From: Talinum fruticosum
Taxonomy: Eukaryota; Streptophyta; Magnoliopsida; Caryophyllales; Talinaceae
NCBI GenBank assembly: GCA_021018815.1
Contig: JAITYX010000003.1
Location: forward strand, 13,225,501-13,289,500
DNA: 64,000 nucleotides
Direction of reading: 5' to 3'
Positions 53,801-63,404 of this stretch are shown piece by piece (the first letter of the stretch is position 1; every line of letters starts with the position of its first letter). Position numbers and translations under genes: made by a program. The notes beneath the pieces are model-generated. The model was given only the letters and a program-made list of their open reading frames with translations. It made no database searches and was not told the DNA's origin.

Positions 53801-55094
53801 TGATGGATATTTCTATCCATACTTAAATTCCAAAAGTCAAGGGGTTCCCAAGCTAAGGCATAAAAGGAGTCAAGATCAATTTTACATCCAAAACTTCTAT
53901 GGTAGTTAAAAAGTGCAACCGAGCCAAGCTTGGAAGAGAATTCTTAAGGGCCATGAAAATTGTCTTTTAATGACAATTAGTACATAAATAAGTGTTGAGG
54001 TAAAATATGTCACAAAGGTCGGTCCGAGTGCACAAGGAAATCAACCGAACATTTTTTGATACATGATGAGTATTTTGATAACATGCTTGTCCGGTTGTTT
54101 TAGCCCAGCTGAATGGGTCCTCAAGTGGCATAATACAAGGCTGGCACAAAGGAGAATCAAGGAGAATTCCTAAGCACTAGTATTAGTGGAGGAATCTATG
54201 TGTTGGACCTATGACAAGCTTTCTTGCACAAGGGGAAGGGAGATACATGGCTGAAAATTCACAATGCATTTTCCACCACATGTTCCCTAGAGTTTCAAAG
54301 CTTGGCCAAGATTGCTTCTCTACATCCGGCCCTCCATCCTTGCTTGAAGAAGGGGAAACTCAATGCAAGCCTTATATTATTATTTTGTTTAGAGCTTTAT
54401 TTCCTTTTCAGCATGCTTTTTATTTTCTATAAATACTCAATGTATTTAGCCATGTAAAGAAGAACTTGATGATGAATATATGAACCCGTGAGCTGGATTG
54501 CTCTCTTTCGAGATGGGTTTCTTGGCCCCTTAAATTCTCAATGCTGTATCTAAGTTGGCTACTTGGTGGTGTTCTTTGAGTCCTCTAACCTACTGGTGGT
54601 GTTTCGTATCCGGCAAGGCTAAAGGTGCCCCTTGGTTCCCTCTTGGTGGTGTTTACGTATCCAAGAAGAAACCTCGGTTTTATCCATCGAATTTCCATAT
54701 CCATAAATCCCAATCCACTTATCAACTTCGGCCCAAATTTCACCCACACCATTATACATGAGTTGAGTCCATTCCCTCCAAATCTCAGCTCAATCCAAGA
54801 AGAACTCCGCCCCCACCTTCAAATCAAACAAAGAGATCCATCCTGGACAGTCGTCCTAGAACCCTGTCTTTCAGCTCTGTGATCAAGGTGTTCCCGACCT
54901 CCAAAAATTCCCATATTTTTACACAACCTTCTTCGCCAAGTTAAGAACCATCCTACCAAATTTCAGCCACAAACTCCTCCATTTGCCCCTCATTTGATTC
55001 ATTTTCCCAGAACCGCACCTGCAGACCTACATTCTACCCGGGTAGCTTGCTTGCGGTTTCCCTCTTCTTTTGCTTCCGCTCCCACTATACATCA
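53801..55094 (+). repeat. solo LTR-A' (TSD CAAGG)
   Basis: 1294 bp, TGATGGATATTTCTATCC to CACTATACATCA, with CAAGG at 53796-53800 and 55095-55099. The U3 differs from LTR-A, while the downstream half is shared. The hairpin domain is at 54550-54665. Confidence 0.93.
54550..54665 (+). other. three-hairpin leader domain (solo LTR-A' copy)
   Basis: Hairpin 1 is CTAAG (54550-54554) / CTTGG (54562-54566) with one G-U. Hairpin 2 is CTGG / CCGG with one mismatch or G-U. Hairpin 3 is CTTGG (54642-54646) / CCAAG (54661-54665). Linkers TTTGAGTCC and GGTGCCCC. Confidence 0.68.
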
Positions 55095-55301
55095 CAAGGA
55101 GTGCTCGGGCCAAGAGAATAAGGCGGACCGACAAGTCTAGGAGGCCTAGCCGGTGCCTTTCATGCGGAAAAACCGAGAGTCCGGCAAACTTCGATGGTGT
55201 TGGTGCGAGTAGGACTAATTCGGAACTGTTATAAATAGGACCCTTGATGAATACGGAAAGTTGTGCTTTCGGAACCTTCTTCTGAAATTCCTTAAAAAAA
55301 T

Positions 55302-55960
55302 GGATCCTAAGAAATTCCTTAGTGCCTCCTATTCTCAAAACATGAATTTCATGGCGGAGTTATCTCGTTGGATGCATGACATGACAAACACTAAGAGAGT
55401 AGGATTGTCACAATATAGGTTGAATACTTTGTTCACCATTCGACAAGTTAAAGTCTAGTGGACTTTCCTAAGGATTGTGGTGGCCTATTGGGATTCGCAT
55501 TATCACCTTTTTAGGGTTGGGGATAAGGAATTGTGTCCCCTGCCCGAAGAGTTTGATGCTATCCCGAGTATCCAACACCGTACGAAACTCGTGATGCCCA
55601 AATCCTCCGAAAATTAGCACAAAACCTACAAACACCTTCTGAAGATGAACAATAGAAATCTAGGTTGGATTCTTACCGGGAATAAGGTGAACCTAATGAA
55701 TCTAATGAAGCATTACCGCTTGATGTATGCTCATCGAAGTCCATCATCATTCCAAGCCATCAAGCTATCATCACCTGTTTAATAGGTGGTTTCCTGCTGG
55801 TAGGAGGCCACAGGGACATGGCGCCTACCGCATTATTGAGCTTCGTTGAGTAGTTGGAGGATTATTGTTCCTCGACACCACTAATAGTTGCTTGAAACTA
55901 TTATAGGGTTAGATCGAGTTGAGGTTGATCCAGAGGAAGACTTTGCTATGAGCCACCTGT
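55302..55960 (+). pseudogene. DUF7745-like plant transposon-associated pseudogene
   Basis: From MDPKKFLSASYSQNMNFMAE, the frame runs to a stop at 55456 and resumes with RIVVAYWDSHYHLFRVGDKE and LCPLPEEFDAIPSI. The pattern (aromatic, WDs..h.F..G..El.P..EEf) is typical of the plant DUF7745 family often found next to transposons. Further pieces read HKTYKHLLKMNN and RWFPAGRRPQGHG. There are stops near 55456 and 55616. Function is unknown in the family. The assignment is from memory of the pattern. Confidence 0.45.
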
Positions 55961-58829
55961 TATTGCGAGTAAGCAAATAAAAATGACCGAGACCAATTGA
56001 TGGGACAAGGTCGGCGATGCTCGTAGGAACCACGGCCGGCGGACCGCACCGAGCTTCCCCACGATTTTCTTGGCGTAGGTTTTAGAAAGATTTTGAACAA
56101 TGATTTTAGAGTTTTTGAAGATGGTTTTTTAAAAGTGGGGATGAACCATTTATTAAGATTTTTAAATTTTAATAAATCTGATTTAAAGCGAACCGAGTAA
56201 AGTTTGAATGGTGGTTTTATTAATTATTTTATTTTGGTAATTATTTTCGCAAAGGTCCCGGGATATTATCTCTTAACTGAAAAATATAATTAGGGTTTAT
56301 CGACTCTGCCATGAGACTTTAGGGCCACCCCGATGTGAAAACACCGGCTTGGACCGAAGCCCCGCTCGCTGACCACTCCGTACGGTGGCGGCCTGCACCT
56401 AACGGTGGCTGGCGTCGGCGAGGGACTAAGGTTGAGACAGTCAACCTCGGCCACTAGCTTGGCTTGGTAGATCCAAGACCTTTTTTTGTCCTGCAGTTAA
56501 GAAATATTCGACATGTAATTTGAATAGAAATTAAGCAAAAAGAGGAGTAGCCAGTCGGCTTTTAGGAATGAAAAGCTTTCAAAACATAAAAACGTTTGCT
56601 CTTCCAATCTTAATATAGGAAAACTAAGACTATAAGAGGCTAAAAATGACTCCATCGGTCTTTGAATTGAGAATCGGATTTAGTGCAAAGGTACGAAACA
56701 TAGAGACAAACCCTTCGGTTCCGCCTATCCGAAGACAACCACTACTGGCTCGAGTAAATTAAAATAATGTAACAAAAGCAAGCAAGCAACATGCGACGAG
56801 AATTAAAAGCAACGAAACATAATTATAAAAGCGATAAAGGCAGTAAATAAAGAAAGCGGTAAAGAAAGAAATAACAAAAAGAAAAGAAAAATGAAAACGA
56901 AAAGAAAGGGCAAAGCGAAAGGAAAAGAAAACGAAAAACTAAAAGATTACATTGGGCGGGGAGGAATTAAAAGCGATACATCATTTGTCCACAATATGGA
57001 AAGTAATAAATAAGCATAATAATAAATAATTAAACTGTTGAAGATCGAAGTTATGCCCTCGAGGTTGTCCCACATGCCGATCTTAATATCGAATCTGGAT
57101 CTAGTGATGTGACGGTGGTAGATTAAAGGGGCTTTTTGTTAGTTTTGTGGAGATAGGATGTATGAACAACGAGTTTTCGGGTTCGAGATGTGGTTTGAAT
57201 AGGGAGTAAAATAGGAAGAGGTCGAAAAGGGACTAAGAGATCAAAATATAGAATGCAGTATTCGAGTAGCTCTCGGGCGAATTTCAGACACAGTAATATT
57301 AAGGGATGAGCCATTTGGTGGAATGCAGTAGATTGATGCTTAGGCAGGAAGTTGTGCTTGAAATGAGAGCCAAGGCTCTCTATTTATAAGTCGTGCTTGA
57401 AATGACCAGGGTTATTTCGGCTAGTCGTCTAAAAGCAAGCAGCAAAACTAGGCCAAGATATTCATGAGATTGAACCATATAAAGGGAGGATAAATTCGAT
57501 GGAACCCGGTTCATGGCGCCGACCACAAGATGCTTTCTAGTGTTTCGTGCCTTAGCATGCTTCCAAGGGATTGCTCGGGGCAAAACGCTGCATTTCACTT
57601 AAAATTTTGGGTGATCGCCGCCGGCTATAGCAACTTGCCAAAATTGGAAAGTTTCTATTTTTTATAGGTTTCCATTTTCAGCAGGTTTTTATTTTTGGTA
57701 GGTTTTATTTTTGGTGCGGGATGCGTGCTCCTAGTATCGGGTGGACTGTCTTGGAGCCAAATCGCAACACTTTGATGCTTGTGATCATGAAATGCAGCGT
57801 CTAATGTCGTCTTGAGGTCTTCCCGGTATACGGCAAAATACATAATAGGGTCATGATGGGAGTTTGCTCTAGCTGGCTGGCCATTTTTGGAGGATTAGGC
57901 TTTGACCACATGCGGCACACCGGTGATACTAGTAAAGCTGCGGGACGTACCGATGTGGTACCTGCTAACATGGGATGTATCGGTGCTAACCGTGTCGGTG
58001 TTGAAGTAGATTTCTTACTTCCTATATGCTTCGTGCCAGGATTCCCAACTTGCATAAGATTTCCTATCTTGTATCACAAAATAGTATGCTCAAGATTGGC
58101 TTGTGGAAGAATTTGTAGGGGAGATAGGGCTTAACTACTTGACTTGAGGAAGACTGATCCTAGGAGAAAAGAAAATGATATCCTCTTTTATTTGGATGCA
58201 CATAAAGGGATGCAAAACAAATGGAATGTATGCAATGATGCTTATGACTTCATCCGGGATGATTATATGATTTGGTTAGTGCGGAACCGAAATGCATAGA
58301 TGATTACTCCTAATGGAAGATGAATTTGTTTCGATTAAATAAGAAATGAAAGACTCTCTTAATTAGAGATGAATTTTTATCTTGGCTAAATGAAACATAA
58401 CAATGCAAAACGGGCTCACCTAATTTGAGATGAATGAAATGTGCAATTTTATCTTATTTTTATATTTGCAACCTAATCATTGTAATTATACGTACAATTG
58501 TTTGGAATAGAAATACTTGAATGCGGCTTAAAAATTCAAGTCTTTGATTGCATTACTTTCATTCTTCTTTTTCAAAAAGAAAAATTATGTCCTACTCAAT
58601 ATTAGCATAGATATGAAAGATCGTATAAATTTCAACTTTTTTATCCATATTTTTTTACGGTTATGCCTCGTCCTCTAATAACTAGAGAGTTTTTAATTTT
58701 GTGGTATGTTATGAGAAGACATAAAGAGAAAATTTTGATCATGATATATATTAATATGGCCATGTTGATCCATATAGATAGGAGCTATACACGTAGGCTA
58801 ATTAGAGAACCTTCCAGATATGATCCAGT
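55961..58829. other. low-information region, no gene supported
   Basis: A GC-richer stretch near 56030-56060 and 56320-56460 and long A/G-rich tracts at 56760-56945. There are only short random ORFs. It could be an old LTR or leader of an unrecognised element, but no terminal motif pair or primer-binding site was found. Confidence 0.4.
56830..56945 (+). repeat. purine-rich (A/G) tract
   Basis: About 115 bp composed almost only of A and G (AAAGAAAAGAAAAATGAAAA style), a low-complexity region on the + strand. Confidence 0.8.
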
Positions 58830-60538
58830 TGAAGGTTTCCTCTTGGAGAGTCTCGATCACCCTAGAGGGGGTGAATAGGGTGATGAAGAAATTTTGATAA
58901 ACTTGGAAGGTTTAAGCTTTGAAAAGAATAATCAAGACAATCCGAGTCTAGATTGGAGTCGGAAAAGTGTAAACTCGGATATACGTGGAAACCCTCCTGG
59001 GGCGAGAAAACCACGGACAGTGCTAGTCCAAGCACCAAATTAAATCCACTATTTTGAATCCACAAAATGTAGTAGACTGACGCAACCAAAAGTGCTCCCT
59101 TAAACAATTCCTTATAGAGTTTTCCTACACTCGTAAATTCCCTTATCCGATATAGTACTTCTTAACCGAGGTAACCTTTACAGCTAAGGACAATTGAGCT
59201 GAGTTAACCCTTACAGGTTAGTCAAAGGACCTTACTCAGAAAGTAAGAAAGAGTATGTGACCGATTACAAGACTTTACAACTCAAAAGTAAGAATTACAA
59301 GTCGGGAGTTGTAAGTAGAAGATTAAGTATGAATACAATGATTTTTGATTAAGTAATGTTTATCGAAAATAATTCCAGCAATCTTCAAGTCTTGAGAGTT
59401 AGCTTCTATTTGTAGATGACCAAGCAGATTAGTCTGTTGTGACTAGTTTCGAACGAAGTCCTTTGTGACCCTTATAATGGTTCTTTAAGTCGCTCGGAAA
59501 AGATCCATTGAGATGTCAACATTATGCAACGGCTCTTGACTCCTAAAGGTGCTCCAGTTAGCTGGTGCTGTCCGAAAAGTAAGGTGGAAAACACTTGTTG
59601 AGCTTAGCATTGAAGTTTTCCAGTTTTGGAAACAGACAACCTTGATATAGCGTCTGGGCCTTGTTCGGAAGTAGAAAAGCCTTGTCTACTGGTGATTGAC
59701 AACTTGAAGCCGGTTACTTTTGTAATTCAAAAATGAGATAACCTCATTTGGATAACCTACAAAAGTAAACCCCTTTGGTTCTCAAAGTATAAAATAGTTT
59801 GATCCAAGATTAGGCATAGATAATAATTTAATTAAGATAATTAAGTTCATAATTGCCTTAGGCCTAGAAGAGTGGAATTTTTGAGTCTAATATTCAATAT
59901 ACACAAATTCTTTCGAGTCGAGTCCTTAGAAAGATCAATTTATAAGAGTGAAAATATCGAGTATACGTACTTGATCCGGACAAATAATTCTTAAACAAAT
60001 ATGCTCGACTTAGAAAGTTGAATTAACACGAGTAACTCACTCTTCTTCGAATATGCAATCGAACTCGGATAAGAAGTGTTTAATCATGCGATAAATCTGA
60101 GTGATGTCCGAGTGACTCGAAACATCAATGTGAGAAGATAGACAAGAATGTGTTTTTCAATTTATAAGAGTGAAAATATCGGGGTATACGTACTTGATCC
60201 GAACAAATAATTCTTAAACAAATATGCTGACTTAGAAAGTTGAATTAACGCAATAATTCACTCTTTTTCGAATATGCAATCAGAACTCGAGATAAGAGGT
60301 GTTAGAGAGAATATTTGATCATGCGATAAATTTGAGTGATGTATGAGTGACGCAGAAACATCAATGTGAGAAGATGGACAAGAATGTGTTTTTGAGTCAA
60401 TCGGAATCGAATGAAAACATATGCGATAGTTTCTAAAACACTTAGAATGACTTATAATAAAAACTATAGAGGGATGAGGTTTGTACCTGAGTCTTTTGGT
60501 AGTACTTAGAGTGATATAGTTTCGAGTCCGAGTCTTCA
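58830..60538 (-). repeat. copia 3' LTR, full length
   Basis: On the minus strand it starts TGAAGACTCGG at 60538 and ends ...CCTATTCACCCCCTCTAGGG, then about 30 bp to CA at 58830. The boundary at 58830 is inferred from the match TGAAGGTTT with the copy at 25958. 1709 bp. It contains a tandem duplication of about 222 bp (59936-60157 and 60158-60395). Confidence 0.75.
59936..60395. repeat. 222-bp tandem duplication in copia LTR
   Basis: Both units start CAATTTATAAGAGTGAAAAT and end AAGAATGTGTTTTT (59936-60157, 60158-60395). The second carries an extra segment of about 15 bp near 60304. The related LTR piece at 4631 is too short to show whether it is duplicated. Confidence 0.82.
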
Positions 60539-60814
60539 ATCTCCCCATTTTTGATGAAAGGCATTCCATACTTAGATAGAAACTTTATTAGTGAAATAAT
60601 CATAAGTTTTCATTCTCACTTAGTAGAATATCTCGAGTAGCAAGTAATGAGTAAAGTGTTTTGAACTTAGAAGATTTCTGCAGATAACTCATATGGCGAA
60701 AAGTTGTGAGTAATGAAATCGAGTAAGATAGAGGAACGAGCTTATATATGAGAGCAAAACTTAAATAAGAAATTCAAACTCGAAATCAGTATGCTCAAAA
60801 CTAAGAACTTCATT

Positions 60815-60842
60815 CATATATATATATATATATATATATATA
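60815..60842. repeat. (TA)n microsatellite
   Basis: About 14 TA dinucleotides, in the noncoding part between the envelope-like ORF and the LTR of the second copia element. Confidence 0.92.
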
Positions 60843-61039
60843 CGGAAAAGCAAAACATAGAAAGTACATGAAAGAGGGTGAGAAAAACTCCCCTAAATAA
60901 GAGAACAAATTTCTAGTATTCTCCCTTTGCTTTTCAAAGAAAAACCAAAATTGCAAAAGGGAAGAATGTATCAAGCTGATACAATGTGATGTCCGGACAA
61001 AGAAAAAAATTAAAAAAAGAGAAAAAAACAATTAAGATG

Positions 61040-62234
61040 GTGGATTCGGGATGGTCCGAGTTGCGGCGGATGAGCGTGCGGTGCGCCCGCACCGGTATGC
61101 TTGTGAAGATGTAGAAGATCCGGGCGGCGGCAGCACTGGTATTTCTAGGAGTGGCTCGGCTTTGAGTGGTCGATCCGAACGAGGTCGTCTAGAGGCTCAT
61201 CCTTTTGAAACGTTATCGAAGGGGGTGCTTCTCTAGCTTGACTTATGCGGACTGTCCAATATCCACAAGGTCTTCGACTTACTCGGACTGTCGTCCGAGC
61301 TTATTAGTTCGAGGTTGAGGAACGGGAGCACGTTGTCCCTCGGCTTTTTCCTTCTCTTCTCATTCTTTCTCTTTCTCTTCTCCCTTCTCTCTTTCCTCCT
61401 TTTCCTCGAAGGAGCCGCTTCGATCGCAGCCTCCTCTTCTTCTTCGCCTACCTCTCCGAATGGAGACTTGGCGAGGCTCGAGGACTCTTCGGACGTTTCG
61501 AGCTATCCGGGTCCTGAGTAGCTTTGGTGCGCCTTTCTCCGAGGAGCTCAAGCATGTTATGTTGCTCTTTAAGCGAGACTTCATTTCGAGGAGCACATCT
61601 TGTTGCTCTCGAATCCGAGATTGTGCCGTCTTTTGGTTAATGGTCATGGATCGAAGGACGGACTTGAAAGAGTGAAGAATGTCCTGGATTTTCGCGGACA
61701 CGAAGTAAGCTTATCTATCGGTGCGGTAGACAAAGCAGTAATGGCTTCGTGAGGAGGACCTGAGGTGGAAGCACCACCAGGTGGAGGAGGAAGTGAGAGA
61801 GGAGTCCGAGTCCGAGGCGGAGGAGAAGGTTGCCTCGGCTCTAAGTCTGTGGACCTAGACACCAGGTTGGGTTTCTTGGTACCCGTATCCAAAAGCTCTT
61901 TTCCGCCAACAATGATGGCAGCCTCGGACACTTCATTTGGGTCCGAGGGAGTGGAACCTTGAATTGTTTAAAGAGTAAAAAGGGCTTTGAAAGGAAGAGG
62001 GGTGGATTTCTTAGTCTAAGCCGGCACGGTGCCCATCTGTTCAATGATAGCGGGAAAGAGGTCTACGTCGTAGCCCTCGAGAATGTCGAACAAAGCTTTG
62101 AGAATCTTTAAATTTGGATTCTCTTTGCTGGAATGATGAAAAAAAGGTTCTCATAAGCAAGAAGCACGAAGTCTAGCCTCGGTCTTCATCCGAGTCATAG
62201 AAAAATTCTTGCGAAGGGACTTCCCGGCATACTT
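61040..62234 (-). pseudogene. envelope-like ORF of second copia element, degenerate
   Basis: The minus-strand reading matches the 2594-3958 copy: KYAGKSLRKNF... style near 62215, the GYDVDLFPAI region near 62060, LRNPPLFLSKPFLLFKQF, then SEAAIIVGGKELL, a proline-rich SPPPRTRTPLSLPPPPGG block, IRRGRRRRRGG near 61440 and a low-complexity end. There are several frame breaks. An LTR-D insertion removes the N-terminal part. Role unknown, as for the first copy. Confidence 0.55.
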
Positions 62235-63297
62235 TGATGGGGTGGACACCACAAACCTGGACCCAACTAAGACCGAGAGCCAGCCAGAACCGAGTGATAA
62301 TTCCGAGTCCTCCGACTTCATTACGGAACCCTCGAAACCATTGCTCGGGTCTTCGTTGATAACGCAGGCATCAAGGGAGTTTTGGCCACACTCATAAATA
62401 CTTGTCTCTCTCCTCGGACGGGAGTAAGGGAGTCGGACAAGTCGAAATATTTGGAGGAAAAATAAGCCAAGAGATCTTTTTCGAGTCCTCGGTTTCGAGC
62501 TCGGACGTTAAATGATCTTTTTCTAAGTCCTCGGTTTCGAGCTCGGACGTTAAATGATCTTTTTCGAGTCCTCGGCTTCGAGCTTAGACTACTTGATCAT
62601 CATCTAGGCATCTTCAGCAGAGCCGAAAAGGAAAGTTAAGGATCGGAAAGCAAAAGAATTTGGTGACAATGACTCGTAGTCGTCACCGGACTCGAACCGT
62701 ACTACTTTGTACTGCTGATTCTGTGGTCCCCCTCATTTTCTCGCTGTAATTATTTACCTATTGTCCTTGTTTTTATCCTTTTATTTTGCTGAATACATCA
62801 CAACCATTGAATGTAAAAGGGATTTATAACCCTTAGATTAGAGTGATGTACCCTAGCTAAGAGGCCTATAAATATACATGGGCTCTCTCTTTGTAAATGA
62901 TGATGATTTTGATATTGGCTATATGCTAAGTAAAGTTGAGCAAGTGCTCCTTTCAACCCCAAAATTCTCTTTTGCTTGTCTAATTAGTGGCATAATTAGG
63001 CTGTGTTCTGAAGAGTCCGATTATACTTAGTGTGGTGATAGCTGTATCACTAAGTGTGATTAGTGCCCTAGTTTTATCCTCGGTGGTGATATCTCGTATC
63101 CTTGGATAGTTCTAGTTTATCTTGTTATTGTCCTATCGGTGCTTGGTTACTTTGCTAATCATCTCCTCATGAGTGATTAGCTTAATCCTCGTTGTTTACT
63201 ATTTCATTGGTCACTTCTAAGCCCATTCCGAGTCTCTCGAATTACATTTGGCGCACTCTGTTTCGGGATCGGTGTAGCCTTGCGTTTTGGCACATCG
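62235..63297 (+). repeat. 5' LTR-D
   Basis: 1063 bp, TGATGGGGTGGACACC to TTTTGGCACATCG (last base changed). It contains three units of the GATCTTTTTCGAGTCCTCGG repeat (62473-62513, 62514-62555, 62556-62593), against two in the solo LTR-D at 34357-34435. The last about 45 bp and the leader match LTR-B. Confidence 0.88.
62473..62593 (+). repeat. about 41-bp tandem repeat in LTR-D U3
   Basis: Three units, the last one shorter. Each carries TCGAGTCCTCGGTTTCGAGC. A variable number of U3 repeats can act as enhancers in LTRs; here that is only a possibility. Confidence 0.8.
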
Positions 63298-63301
63298 GCT
63301 T

Positions 63302-63312
63302 TGGTATCGAGC
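63302..63312 (+). promoter_or_regulatory. primer-binding site of LTR-D element
   Basis: TGGTATCGAGC, the same shortened form as in LTR-B elements, followed by the shared leader TTTGGAGCCTTTCCTAG. Confidence 0.75.
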
Positions 63313-63404
63313 TTTGGAGCCTTTCCTAGACCGAGCTTCCTTAACCCCAAACACAACCCATTTAGCCCCAAACACATCAGTCTACAAAGAACCCATAAAC
63401 CAGA

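Larger units (their letters stand above)
58830..62234 (-). mobile_element. second copia (Sirevirus-like) element, interrupted
   Basis: 3' LTR 58830-60538, polypurine tract 60539-60552, noncoding region, envelope-like ORF (to 62234), all on the minus strand. An LTR-D element inserted at 62235 interrupts it and the remainder lies beyond the window. It belongs to the same family as 1-4837. Confidence 0.78.

Noticed and set aside
55961..58829. LTR or rRNA-related spacer
   Set aside because: GC-rich patches suggested ribosomal spacer or an old LTR, but no conserved rRNA sequence, TG...CA ends, TSD or primer-binding site could be found.
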